NCBI GenBank assembly: GCA_963837395.1 | Contig: CAWINI010000003.1 | Span: forward strand, 372,001-436,000 | Direction of reading: 5' to 3' | Source: CAVZQN01 sp963837395 | GTDB taxonomy: Bacteria > Acidobacteriota > HRBIN11 > JAKEFK01 | Length of the DNA stretch: 64,000 nucleotides | In this document: positions 1-8,747 of the stretch, in pieces | How positions within the stretch are numbered: position 1 is the stretch's first letter | Layout: each line of letters begins with the position of its first letter | Notes under the pieces: generated by a model | The model's database searches: none | Seen by the model: the letters and a program-made list of their open reading frames with translations, nothing else | Told to the model about the DNA's origin: nothing | Position numbers and translations under genes: made by a program

Positions 1-1
1 A

Positions 2-1162
2 TTTTTTGTTATCTCTACCGAAAGCGGCTTGCTGGAACAATTCCTGACAAATTTGAATTTAACCGATCAGCAATCAACACTTGCACAATCTGAAAGATTT
101 AAGGCTTGCCATCCGCCTGATGAGACACCTTCCCTGTTTTCAATTTTTGTAGATCAAGAATCCTTGAATCAAAACCGTTATTTCAAGAAATATTGGATCC
201 ATCAAAATGCAAAAGAACTTGAACCAATACGATCCGCCTGGATTGATTTTTTGGCTGAGCCTTCAGGTCTTACAGAACAACGTCACTTCGCGCTGTCGAA
301 CGGAAATACGAATTCAAATAATTCCAACGCGCAAGATTTAGCAAAAGCGTTCAAACCATTGAATGCGGACTTCCTTACGATCGAACCAAACCCGGAACCA
401 CAGGAAGCAGCGGAAGCAATTTTGAAGTTATTAAACAAATTTCCTGATCGTCAAAAACAAACTTCGTATCCGCCTGCGTATGCAGGTTCATTTGAACGAG
501 CACTGGAAGCGGAAGCAAAGAGTCCATATCTGATTCGAATTGATGCTCCGATTAAGCAACCGGCAGGTCTGAAGATTTTAGAAAATGATCAGCCCGCACG
601 ATTGACATCGCTGCTAACTGCAATCAAACCAGGCGTAAGAATCCGGCTCAGCACACCCATTTGGGATAACGATGGACTCTTCATGCGGTTTCAAGATACA
701 CAAATCCTGATGCTGCACAACTATGATGCGTTAAAACAAGAAGAATTGTTGAATCAATTACAAGAGTATTGCGTATTGCTATCATCTGCAGGAGATAATG
801 GTGCTGCATGGATTCACAATAATGAATCTTATGAATTGCATTCATTTACTCCGATTTACGTTCGTTTTCAAAAACCGTGGGTAGTAATTTCGAATTCCCA
901 GACTGAACTTAAGTCCGCGATAGCAGCATTGCCTTCACAGCCGGTCACCATCACAACTTCGTTCGTTGCAATCAATTGGGAAAAGAGCCGGTGGAAATAT
1001 TCGAGATTGATGCGCCGGTTAGATTATGGACTGTATCACGGCGATGAACCGCTCTTCTTTTCTGAAAATCTGGATAGCCTCTTTCAAGCACTTTATTCCA
1101 TAAAAGAATCAACGATCCAAACAGATGGCGCGACGGAAACAGTGCATTATGAAATACGTTAG
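2..1162 (+). CDS. Unrecognised protein, 5' end outside the window
   Basis: The reading frame is open from base 2, before the first possible start (TTG at 29), so the gene begins outside the window. The visible part is about 386 residues, with no clear membrane segment and no motif I can name. It has an Asn-rich stretch near residue 95 and a region of short hydrophobic strands alternating with charged loops. Its 3' end overlaps the start of the penicillin-binding-protein gene by 14 bases, so the two are probably co-transcribed and translationally coupled. With the SpoIID-like gene further on, this suggests a role at the cell envelope, by context only. It loosely recalls DUF3352-type proteins, but that is an impression from memory. 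Confidence 0.7.
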   Translation, partial: FFVISTESGLLEQFLTNLNLTDQQSTLAQSERFKACHPPDETPSLFSIFVDQESLNQNRYFKKYWIHQNAKELEPIRSAWIDFLAEPSGLTEQRHFALSNGNTNSNNSNAQDLAKAFKPLNADFLTIEPNPEPQEAAEAILKLLNKFPDRQKQTSYPPAYAGSFERALEAEAKSPYLIRIDAPIKQPAGLKILENDQPARLTSLLTAIKPGVRIRLSTPIWDNDGLFMRFQDTQILMLHNYDALKQEELLNQLQEYCVLLSSAGDNGAAWIHNNESYELHSFTPIYVRFQKPWVVISNSQTELKSAIAALPSQPVTITTSFVAINWEKSRWKYSRLMRRLDYGLYHGDEPLFFSENLDSLFQALYSIKESTIQTDGATETVHYEIR

Positions 1163-2057
1163 TTTCGTTCTTATTCTGTTCATCACAACAATCGTTAAAG
1201 CCGACGAAAATCCAGCACTACAAAAACTCCTTGCGGACCGGTTGAGAAATTGTAACTGCTCCGTGGTGGTCGTGAATTCAAAAGATGATCACATTCTTGC
1301 ATCGTTTAATGCTGAACCAATTTTGAAAGAAAGCCATCCACCGGGATCGTTGATGAAAATTTTTACATTGATTGCATATTCACAAATGCATCGCACGTTT
1401 CCAAAGTTTAGTTGTCCGCCAACATTAGCTCGCGATCCTGAAGGTTGTTGGGATCGCAATGGCCACGGACAAGTTGATGCCCAGAAAGCCCTGGCTTATT
1501 CCTGCAATGTTTATTTCCGGCAATTATCCGAACAAACATCGCCGGAAGTTTTTGAACGCGTATTAATTCAGTTTGGAATCTTAACGGATGGTGAGCCTCT
1601 GAATGATCAGCAGCTATTACGAAAGCTGATGGTTGGAACCACAATGGAGTTTAAAGTTTCTCCGCAACGCCTGCTCCATGCATACAGTTCCTTTTTTAAC
1701 AACGCGAATCATTTTTCAGCATCTCCGGAAGTACGAAGCCTGATTCGAAATGGATTAGCTGAAGGCGCAAAGCATGGAACTTCAACTCAGGCCAGTCTGC
1801 AAGCAGGTGTTCCATTGTTAGGTAAGACCGGCACTTCGCTATTGATGCAAAACGGAAAGATTGATTATTCACGAACGCAAGGTTGGTGGATCGGACTTTA
1901 TCCGGTTGATGATCCAGAAGTTGCGATCATGACGTTTGTGCGAAATGGACGCGGGGCCACGGATGCAGCGCCCAATGGCGGGAAGGCATTAGCTGCATGG
2001 TTGGAGTTTACCGGCAAATCAACTGATGAAAGATACAGGATACAGGATGCAAGGTGA
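1149..2057 (+). CDS. Penicillin-binding transpeptidase-domain protein
   Basis: Predicted serine DD-transpeptidase or carboxypeptidase-like enzyme of the penicillin-binding/class D beta-lactamase fold, 302 residues. All three active-site motifs are visible: SLMK at residues 67-70 (nucleophile Ser67), SCN at 118-120, and KTGTS at 226-230. A hydrophobic N-terminus (residues 4-17) ending before KADEN looks like a signal peptide, so the protein should act in the periplasm. I chose ATG 1149 over an upstream in-frame start at 1125 because it places the signal peptide at the N-terminus. It is short for a PBP2/FtsI protein and lacks a dimerisation domain, so a small transpeptidase-only protein is likely. 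The last residues (RIQDAR) come from a short-period repeat shared with the next gene. Confidence 0.85.
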   Translation: MKYVSFVLILFITTIVKADENPALQKLLADRLRNCNCSVVVVNSKDDHILASFNAEPILKESHPPGSLMKIFTLIAYSQMHRTFPKFSCPPTLARDPEGCWDRNGHGQVDAQKALAYSCNVYFRQLSEQTSPEVFERVLIQFGILTDGEPLNDQQLLRKLMVGTTMEFKVSPQRLLHAYSSFFNNANHFSASPEVRSLIRNGLAEGAKHGTSTQASLQAGVPLLGKTGTSLLMQNGKIDYSRTQGWWIGLYPVDDPEVAIMTFVRNGRGATDAAPNGGKALAAWLEFTGKSTDERYRIQDAR

Positions 2058-2148
2058 AAAAAGATCCAGGATCCAAGATGCAGGATGCAAGGCGACCGAC
2101 AAACGCTGTTTACTGCCTTGGATCTTGCATCTTGCATCCTGCATCTTC
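2025..2148. repeat. Short-period inverted repeat (ATGCAGG/ATGCAAG type)
   Basis: Near-tandem copies of 7-8 base words such as GGATGCA and AGATGCA lie on both sides of a 39-base centre. A perfect 17-bp inverted pair is present: AAGATGCAGGATGCAAG at 2075-2091 and its complement at 2131-2147. The repeat covers the stop of the transpeptidase gene and the 5' coding part of the SpoIID-like gene. Comparable short-period dyads occur at 15068-15144 and 34985-35055. Confidence 0.85.
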
Positions 2149-3204
2149 CTCCTATCTTCACAAAGTTTCGCCGACAATAATCTTCGCATATCCATCCTTT
2201 CGCTCCTGAAGCCGCAGCAAATCAAATTAACTTTACAAGCACCTGCGACGGCCATGGTTAAAGCTGACGGCATCGAACGACCATGGCTCGCAGATAACCC
2301 TCTGGAAGTCGAATCGATTAACGGACAACTCAAATCTTCGATTGGAATAACAGCGCCTCACATTCAAATCGAATGCTCAAGTCCGTGCCAGACCAGGATT
2401 GAAGTCCGTGATGAAATGGATCGGTTATACAACGGTGACCTGGATTTTTATTATTTTAATAATACTATATCAATAGTACTTACTGAGCAAATGGAAAATC
2501 TCGTTTCATCGATTGCTGCGTCTGAAATGCGTGAAGTTCGCGATGTTGAAGCGATCAAGGCCTTTGCTGTTGTGATCCGATCATTCTTAGTTCAAGGCAA
2601 CAGACATCCTGAGCTGCACGCTGATTTTTGTGATACGACCCACTGCCAGGTTTTTCAAAATTTAGATTCTGCGCCTGATGTTCAGAAAGCGGTGCATCAA
2701 ACAGAATCGCTAGTTCTTTCATATCACGAAAAAGCCTTTCGCCCGTATTATTCGCGAGCATGTGGAGGCCGAACTGCTACGTATGAAGAAGCCTGGGGCA
2801 AACCTTCTGATGGTTACGATTTCCCTTCCGTATCATGTCCTTGTAATAGCGATCGATGGAAAACAACTCTCAGCGAAAAAGAATTATCGGAAATTTCCGG
2901 ATTGAAAACGCCAGCCGTTCTTCGAAAAGAAAATCGAATTGTGATTTTTCAAGGTGCAATGCAAATTCCCTATTCGTTTGAAGGTTTTCGTTCAAAGGTT
3001 GGAAAGATGTACGGTTGGAATAGAGTTCCAGGCAATCAATATCAAATCAAACGCACATCAGGTGGATATGAATTCGATGGAACTGGTTTAGGACATGGTG
3101 TTGGCTTTTGCCAAACTGGAGCTGCAATACTTGCAAAACGAGGCGCTTCATTTACGGAAATTCTTTCGCATTATTTTCCAGCAACAGAGTTGAAAAATAG
3201 ATAA
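2026..3204 (+). CDS. SpoIID/LytB-domain protein
   Basis: Resembles the SpoIID/LytB family, whose best-known member is a lytic transglycosylase acting on denuded peptidoglycan; family members also occur widely in non-sporulating bacteria. Conserved blocks seen here are RDVEAIKAFAVVIRSF (about residues 171-186), DTTHCQVF, PYYSRACGGRT, GYDFPSV and the C-terminal GTGLGHGVGFCQTGA block followed by EILSHYFP. The N-terminal about 55 residues derive from the inverted repeat, whose right arm encodes a hydrophobic run ending SSQSFA, just like a signal peptide and cleavage site. The true start is uncertain (ATG 2026 or 2047). Overlap with the transpeptidase gene suggests a shared envelope function. Confidence 0.85.
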   Translation: MKDTGYRMQGEKRSRIQDAGCKATDKRCLLPWILHLASCIFLLSSQSFADNNLRISILSLLKPQQIKLTLQAPATAMVKADGIERPWLADNPLEVESINGQLKSSIGITAPHIQIECSSPCQTRIEVRDEMDRLYNGDLDFYYFNNTISIVLTEQMENLVSSIAASEMREVRDVEAIKAFAVVIRSFLVQGNRHPELHADFCDTTHCQVFQNLDSAPDVQKAVHQTESLVLSYHEKAFRPYYSRACGGRTATYEEAWGKPSDGYDFPSVSCPCNSDRWKTTLSEKELSEISGLKTPAVLRKENRIVIFQGAMQIPYSFEGFRSKVGKMYGWNRVPGNQYQIKRTSGGYEFDGTGLGHGVGFCQTGAAILAKRGASFTEILSHYFPATELKNR

Positions 3205-3231
3205 GGGCGATCCGCCGCGGCGGACCGCCCT
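3204..3231. repeat. GC-rich palindrome after the SpoIID-like gene
   Basis: A hairpin with arms AGGGCG and CGCCCT flanks an inner CCGCCGCGGCGG palindrome directly after the stop codon. It could slow or end transcription, but no T-run follows. It is better grouped with the other dispersed palindromes of this window. Confidence 0.6.
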
Positions 3232-3359
3232 GCACCGATACGGTTGAAGCTTATTTTTCCACGATTTGATCCTGTACTCTCTGTTCTTTTCCTATGAATA
3301 AAAAATCCGCTTCTTAGTGTATACGGATGAAGCGCTGTGTAAAGATTGAAATTTTATAA

Positions 3360-3458
3360 GGAGCGCGGGACTAATGGTCGCGGACTTCCAGTCCGCAGTG
3401 CTTATAACTGCACGCTAGAAGCCTGCGGCCCATAATGCGGGTAAGATGCCCGCGCTCC
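3360..3458. repeat. About 100-bp composite palindromic repeat, copy 1
   Basis: The element is bounded by a 10-bp inverted repeat, GGAGCGCGGG at 3360-3369 and CCCGCGCTCC at 3449-3458. Inside it are smaller hairpins such as GCGGACTTCCAGTCCGC and a GAAGCCTGCGGCCC block. A second, similarly arranged copy is at 31819-31934. Both lie between genes. The rest of the gap from 3232 to 3359 shows no gene. Confidence 0.8.
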
Positions 3459-3484
3459 ATTATTTTTGTGATAGATTTTTGGCC

Positions 3485-4712
3485 ATGATTTCGAACAGGA
3501 TGAAGGTATTCAGTTTGGTGATTCTTACATCGATGAATGTAGTGAATTACCTTGATCGATTTATCATCTCCGCTCTTCTTCCTTCAATTCAAGCAGACTT
3601 ACATTTGAATGACACACAATTAGGCTTACTTCATACTGCATTTACATTCAGTTACATTTTGGCGGCACCAATTCTTGGATTTCTCGGTGATCGTATTGTT
3701 CGCAAATGGTTAGCGAGTGCCGCCGTTTTCGTCTGGAGTATCGCAACCGGACTGTCTGGCGTAGCCGGAAGTTATCATCAGCTTCTTGGAATTCGATCGA
3801 TGGTTGGAATTGGTGAGGCCGGATATGGCCCTGTCGCACCAACAATCATCAGCGATTACTATTCTGAAAACGTAAGATCGCGAATGTTGTCGATTTATTA
3901 TGTCGGAACGCCTTTAGGAAGCGCGCTTGGATTAATGCTGGGTGGAGTACTCGGTCATTACTTCGGATGGCGAACGGCATTTCTTGTTGCAGCAATTCCA
4001 GGAGTGTTTCTTGCAATTCTGGCTTTATGGATTAAAGAACCGCCACGTCCTGTTCAGCAAATTCAAAACCCATCCATAGCAGAAACGTTTCAATTTTTGA
4101 GACACACACCATCGTACATTTACAATTTGCTGGGAACCGCGGCAATGACATTTGCAACTGGAGGTCTTGCCTACTGGTTTCCTACGTTTCTATTTCGAAT
4201 GCGTGGATGGCATTTAACATCAGCCACACAATTTTTTGGCGCAATCACAGTAGTTGCAGGAATTGCCGGTACGCTGTTTGGCGGATTTATTGCGGATCTC
4301 TGGCAAAACAAAAATCGCAAATCGTATTTTTATGTGTCTGCTCTTGGAATGTTGATTGCCGCACCTTGCGCAGTTGGCGCAATTTTGATTCAAGATCGCG
4401 CCTGGGTATTTCCACTGGTATTTTTGGCAGAATTTTTTCTGTTCTTTAATATGGGACCGGCTCAATGCAGCAATCATCAGCGTAGTCCATCCAAAAATGC
4501 GTGCGACTGCAATGGCATTAAACATTTTGTTTATTCATTTGTTAGGAGATGCTGTTTCTACCTGGGTAATCGGTAAAGTTTCGGATATGACTCAATCGCT
4601 CACGGCCGGACTTTTGATCGGACCGGTTGCGATCTTGTTAGGTGGAATCATTTTAATGTCCGGAGCTAATCGCCTGGCCGAAGATCAACTGAAGATAGAT
4701 TCTCTGCGGTGA
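3485..4712 (+). CDS. MFS transporter (Spinster-like), frameshifted
   Basis: Major facilitator superfamily permease with about 12 hydrophobic segments. The N-terminal NYLDRFIISALLPSIQ block and the LGFLGDR loop motif after the second helix fit the Spinster-like branch; the substrate is unknown. The frame breaks near 4459: the first frame ends after MGPAQC, whereas the next frame reads LNAAIISVVHPKMRATAMAL and continues with two more helices to 4712. Removing one G from the CCGG at 4457-4460 restores a single protein of about 409 residues. Because both sides are intact and conserved, an assembly error or a very recent mutation is likely. ATG 3485 is preferred; an earlier ATG at 3446 lies in the repeat. 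Confidence 0.85.
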
Positions 4713-4715
4713 AAA

Positions 4716-5120
4716 TTATTTTACGGTTAGAAATAAGCCATGGCCTTCGGCGAGCAAATTGCCGTTAGTATCGTGCAATTCGGCACGCAAATAAAGTTTA
4801 CGGCCGCGTTTTGATGTACGCCAGCCTGTGAGATGCAATTCCCGTTTTATTGGAACCATCTTCCGATAACGTGCTTCCAATCGCAACGTGACTGCTCGCG
4901 TGCCGCCAAGCCCGTTTGATTTCGCCATTGCTTCATCAAGCAATGTTGCAATGATTCCGCCGTGAGCAAAACCGGTTGCGCCTTGAAAACGCTTATCCAA
5001 GCGAAGAATGCTTTTAACGAAATGTCGCTTTGGAGTGTAGGAGAACTTCAGCTTTAGACCGTCAGGATTCCCAGGCCCGCACGCAAAACATAAATTGAGC
5101 GTCTCCCGAATTTTAGGCAT
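4716..5120 (-). CDS. PaaI-type hotdog-fold thioesterase
   Basis: A 134-residue single-domain protein with the hotdog-fold signature GFAHGGIIATLLDEAMA at about residues 50-66. There the HGG loop and the following Asp/Glu form the acyl-CoA thioesterase active site of the PaaI/YbgC-like families. An N-terminal CFACGPGNPDGL motif, common in this subgroup, precedes it. It probably hydrolyses an acyl- or aryl-CoA thioester in the cytoplasm; the substrate cannot be read from sequence. It converges with the MFS gene (3-base gap) and lies downstream of the radical SAM gene on the same strand, separated by 218 bases of repeats. Confidence 0.85.
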   Translation of the reverse strand: MPKIRETLNLCFACGPGNPDGLKLKFSYTPKRHFVKSILRLDKRFQGATGFAHGGIIATLLDEAMAKSNGLGGTRAVTLRLEARYRKMVPIKRELHLTGWRTSKRGRKLYLRAELHDTNGNLLAEGHGLFLTVK

Positions 5121-5164
5121 AGATACTATTGTGACAGTTCCCGGTGATAAGAAAAGTACGATAT

Positions 5165-5337
5165 ACGAACAATCGAATTACGAATTACGAATTACGAAAA
5201 TAGACTCACTGCCTAATATTCGATTTCAGCTTGGCTGTCTTTACACTTCTTCGACGGTTTCATTTTTAGTCACGGAAACACTGAATGCACGGAAAAATTT
5301 AAAAAATCTTTTTTTCAGTGATTTCGGTGTTTCCGTG
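5165..5337. repeat. Short-period repeat plus a CACGGAAACA hairpin
   Basis: Two structures share this gap. At 5165-5197, near-perfect copies of the 7-mer CGAATTA run in tandem. At 5271-5337, an inverted repeat pairs CACGGAAACACTGAA with TTCAGTGATTTCGGTGTTTCCGTG-like bases at 5314-5337, around an A/T-rich centre. The second belongs to a family ('CACGG...') also seen near 43805, 45745 and 47881. It lies at the 3' end of the radical SAM gene and could act as a transcription end, which is unproven. Confidence 0.75.
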
Positions 5338-5338
5338 A

Positions 5339-6859
5339 TTAAGATTCAAAAGCACTGGGGCCATTAGGAATGGCACTGACACGAGGAGCAGTATTGAATT
5401 GTCCAAGCCACTTCACCTTCATGTAAACCAAAAACATGATGAAGTAGCGCTTGAAATCGCCAAAGCTATGAATGCTTTGAATTGCTTTTGGAATTTTGTT
5501 CCAAATTCGATATTTCTTTCTACGGAAATCAGACCATCGGAACAGCAATTCGCTGATCTGCCACCAATTCAATTTATCAATGAATAGCGGCACATCTCCT
5601 TGAGCTGCAGGCAAAGTAATAATTCTGCGATCGTATTTGCGGGTCCATGTAAAATCTGGCGGCAATAATCCCATTTCACGAGCCGTTTTTTCCAGTGGAG
5701 TTCCGGGATAAACATGCATGATTGCAATACTCTGCTCAGTTTTATCTTTGAACTCTTCCATGATCTGGATTGTTTCCTGAGCTTCTTCCCAGGTTTCCGT
5801 AGGATGGCTAAAAATAAAAAATGGATTCGGAACTACACCGGCTTCATTGCTCCAGTTCACAACATTTCGTGCCTGATCCAGATCCAATTTCTTATCGATA
5901 ATTTGTTTGCGCACACGCTCCGATCCGGCTTCAACACCAAACCCAAGATGGAACAAACCGGCTGATGCCATTTTTTCCAACAATGGTTTGGTCATGACAT
6001 CCACACGAATTTCGCAGAACCATTTGAAATCCATCTTCCGTTTCAGAATCAGATCGCAAATTTCATTGACACGCTTTGGATTGAAATTAAAGATGTCATC
6101 GTAAAACCAGATGGCTTTCGCGCCATACTTGTCCATGACAAATTGAATTTCATCTAAAACATATTCCGGTGAGTGCGCACGAACTTTACGTCCCCAGTTT
6201 CCTGGCGTCGCGCAAAAAGTGCATGAGAATGGACATCCTCTACTGGTGATTACCGAAGACGCAGGAATCATTCCCATTCCGGGAACATCCATTTGAAAAT
6301 TATATTTGTCTAGAGGCACCAGATGACGAGCAGGATAAGGAAGATCATTCAGATCTTTAATATAGATGCGAGTTGGATTATGAACCGTATTCCCTTCGGA
6401 ATCATGATAGGAGATGCCTGTAACTTTGCTGAGATCGTCACCCGCTTGAAGCGCCTTACATAATTCCGACATCGTCTCTTCGCCTTCGTTGCGAACCACA
6501 ACATCGACGTACGGTAGATGCTTCAACGTATCATCAGCAGTATGAGTGCAATGCGGTCCGCCGATTACCGTCAAAGTCTGAGGACGGATCTGTTTCGACA
6601 ATTTCGCAAGTTCGAAAGCATCGAATCGATTCTCGGTAGTGACGGTTACGCCGACGACATCCGGTTTTTCATCATTAATGATTTTCCCGATTTCTTCAAA
6701 GCTCATTAACAGGACGTCGGCAGGCACAACCTGTACGTCAACTCCGTCCTGCTCTAAAACTGCTGCAATATAAAGGACGCCCAGGTTTGGCATCGTCGAA
6801 CCTTGACTCCAACGTTCGGCAAAATAGCCGCCGGGCGGTACAAATAGGATTACTTTCAT
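5339..6859 (-). CDS. B12-binding-domain radical SAM protein
   Basis: A 506-residue class B radical SAM enzyme. Residues 1-140 form a cobalamin-binding-type Rossmann region (LFVPPGGYFAERW, VVGVTVTT, TVIGGPHCT). The radical SAM cluster motif CPFSCTFC (Cys209, 213, 216) follows, then a TIM-barrel region with WFYDDIF and GFGVEAGS. Such enzymes bind a 4Fe-4S cluster and often methylate unactivated carbons or rearrange lipids and cofactors; the substrate here is unknown. The start places an MKVILFVPPGG strand first, as is usual in the family. It is monocistronic or leads toward the thioesterase. A second, paralogous radical SAM gene is at 39717. Confidence 0.9.
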   Translation of the reverse strand: MKVILFVPPGGYFAERWSQGSTMPNLGVLYIAAVLEQDGVDVQVVPADVLLMSFEEIGKIINDEKPDVVGVTVTTENRFDAFELAKLSKQIRPQTLTVIGGPHCTHTADDTLKHLPYVDVVVRNEGEETMSELCKALQAGDDLSKVTGISYHDSEGNTVHNPTRIYIKDLNDLPYPARHLVPLDKYNFQMDVPGMGMIPASSVITSRGCPFSCTFCATPGNWGRKVRAHSPEYVLDEIQFVMDKYGAKAIWFYDDIFNFNPKRVNEICDLILKRKMDFKWFCEIRVDVMTKPLLEKMASAGLFHLGFGVEAGSERVRKQIIDKKLDLDQARNVVNWSNEAGVVPNPFFIFSHPTETWEEAQETIQIMEEFKDKTEQSIAIMHVYPGTPLEKTAREMGLLPPDFTWTRKYDRRIITLPAAQGDVPLFIDKLNWWQISELLFRWSDFRRKKYRIWNKIPKAIQSIHSFGDFKRYFIMFLVYMKVKWLGQFNTAPRVSAIPNGPSAFES

Positions 6860-7263
6860 TTTGGCTTTTTCCTCAAATCATCCAGTGGTTCGTCTTCTAT
6901 TCTATAAAAGTGGGTCATTGTAGTCCAGTTACCCACATTTTTTCAACCCGTTTTGATATACTAGCAGTATTCCGAGGTTAGGCCAAATGTCGGCAGTTTC
7001 AACTGCAATTGGTATCAGTTGACAAAACGGGTAATTGTGAACCAAGATAGAAATATCCCACTAGTAGTTATTAGGAAGCGGGAGGCAAGGTTTCATCGTT
7101 TGTCGCCAATACGTGTGTTGTCGGCAACGTTCAGCGTTTCTTATTTCGCCAGCTAACAGTGAAGATCTCGAAGGATCGGAGAGAGAATCAGCGTTGAGAA
7201 TTTCTACTTAACAATCCGTATTTCGTCGCAGGCCTTTTCCTTGGTAACGGTGCAACAAAGGAA
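6860..7263. promoter_or_regulatory. 404-bp intergenic region with a candidate promoter
   Basis: This gap lies between divergent genes and holds no convincing ORF or tRNA. A perfect -35 hexamer TTGACA sits at 7019-7024. The best -10 around 7042-7049 (AAGATA) is poor, so the promoter is tentative. An imperfect dyad, GTTTCAACTG and CAGTTGACAAAAC, overlaps the -35 and could be an operator. If this promoter is used, the leader is about 200 bases. AAAGGAAATGTCT before ATG 7264 provides a ribosome binding site. Confidence 0.3.
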
Positions 7264-8745
7264 ATGTCTATGAGAAAGCTTTTGCTAGTAGATGATGATC
7301 CTTTCAGTTTAAAAATGCTGGAGGATATGTTCCGCAAAGATTGGCGAATCATCAATGAAACCACGGTGGAACGTATCTTAGAACAGTGTAAAAATGATCC
7401 CCCTGCGTTGATTCTTCTAAATGGTACATTGAGACGTACCGCTGGTGAATCAACATTTCTTGCGATCCGCGAACAAGTCCCAGATATTCCGGTAATTGCA
7501 TACACTCCTGCGAACATGGTGAAGCTTGGCCGAGAAATGGTCAAACGTGGCGCGTTCTGGAATCTGACAACTCCGCTGAACACACAGGATCTTGAGCACA
7601 TCATGGACATTGCGATGCAGATGCAAGATTATCGTCAGCGAGTTCTGGATACGCGCCGCGATTTTGAGCAATTAGAAGAAGGTATTGCGCGGATGTCTGT
7701 TCCGCTTCAAGAAAATCTGCCCACGCAATTTACGTTCGATCAAGATGAATTGCTGCAAAATATCGTGAACCTTCTTGCTGACGTACTTCAAGTAGAAACG
7801 GTTTCTTTGATGTTGCTCGATCAGCGTACTGGTGAATTAAGAATCAAAGCAGCAAAAGGATTGAATTCAACGGTAATTCGAAACACGGTCAAGCGGCTCG
7901 GTGAAGGAATTTCAGGCTGGGTTGCACGCGAAGGCAAACCACTTTACGTGAAAAACGTTGAAAAGGACGAAAATTTCTCCGAGTCTCCGTACTTTGAACA
8001 ATATTCCAGCAAATCGTTGATTTGTGTTCCGGTAAAAGCAGGCAATCGCGTGATTGGTGTTTTGAATGCGAACAACAAATGGTCAGGACAGCCTTTCGAA
8101 GAACATGAATTGTATCTGGCCATGATTTTCGCTCACATCTTATTGCTTACGATTATGAATGCGCAGCTTCATTTTGATCGTGAGCGTGTTTACATGCGCG
8201 AAACACGATTGAGTCAGATGCATCGAAAGATTACTGCTACTCTCGAACCGAAAACGATGTTTCATACTACTCTTGATGAATGCAGTTCAACGTTTGAAGC
8301 GGATGCAGCATTTCTATTTTTGCTGGATGAAAAATCCACGAACCTCACAGCATTTTGCTACTCAGGTAATATCTTTACTGAATCTTCGCTATCTCCTTCT
8401 TTGTTGAGGCAATGGCTCTCGCGGCGTCATGAACCCGTTTTGATGAGCGGCGAACCAACTCAACCTGAATTTCAATTGTTAACTGGTATCACTGGACAAG
8501 AAATTCGATGCTGGATTTCGGTACCGCTTGTTATTCAAGACAAGATGGTTGGATCACTTGAGCTTGCAGGATCAGATCCAAAACGGTTCCGTGAAGCGGA
8601 TAAACAATCGTTATCACGCGTCGGACAACATGCTGCGCTGGCAATCAATAATGCCCGGCTGTATGAAAAGCTATTGAATAGTATCAAGGAAATTAGCGAA
8701 GCACGGAAGGAAGTCGATCGAGTCCGCCGCGGCCAGTTTCTATGA
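7264..8745 (+). CDS. Degenerate receiver with two GAF domains
   Basis: A 493-residue cytoplasmic sensor. Residues 1-125 are receiver-like, with the acidic triad VDDDP at 9-13. The expected phospho-acceptor Asp is Asn53 (LILLNGTL) and the switch Lys is replaced (NLTTPL), so ordinary phosphorylation looks impossible. A first GAF domain spans about 170-310 (VSLMLLDQRTGEL, GEGISGWVAREG, SLICVPVKAGNRVIGVLN) and a second about 325-475 (ISVPLVIQDKMVGSLELA). The C-terminus is a short charged helix with no kinase, cyclase or DNA-binding output. It may therefore act as a ligand-sensing partner for another signalling protein. Confidence 0.8.
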   Translation: MSMRKLLLVDDDPFSLKMLEDMFRKDWRIINETTVERILEQCKNDPPALILLNGTLRRTAGESTFLAIREQVPDIPVIAYTPANMVKLGREMVKRGAFWNLTTPLNTQDLEHIMDIAMQMQDYRQRVLDTRRDFEQLEEGIARMSVPLQENLPTQFTFDQDELLQNIVNLLADVLQVETVSLMLLDQRTGELRIKAAKGLNSTVIRNTVKRLGEGISGWVAREGKPLYVKNVEKDENFSESPYFEQYSSKSLICVPVKAGNRVIGVLNANNKWSGQPFEEHELYLAMIFAHILLLTIMNAQLHFDRERVYMRETRLSQMHRKITATLEPKTMFHTTLDECSSTFEADAAFLFLLDEKSTNLTAFCYSGNIFTESSLSPSLLRQWLSRRHEPVLMSGEPTQPEFQLLTGITGQEIRCWISVPLVIQDKMVGSLELAGSDPKRFREADKQSLSRVGQHAALAINNARLYEKLLNSIKEISEARKEVDRVRRGQFL

Positions 8746-8747
8746 TT

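Noticed and set aside
1898..2333. Minus-strand ORFs over the repeat between transpeptidase and SpoIID-like genes
   Set aside because: They are created by the repeat and overlap well-supported plus-strand genes.
3446..3484. Upstream start for the MFS gene at 3446
   Set aside because: The extra residues are encoded by the composite repeat and do not match a transporter N-terminus.
4207..4449. Second plus-strand ORF inside the MFS gene
   Set aside because: It is a frame shadow; the transporter frame shows clear family motifs through this region.
6860..7263. B12 riboswitch or tRNA upstream of the radical SAM and GAF genes
   Set aside because: No B12-box or cloverleaf pattern could be made out by eye.
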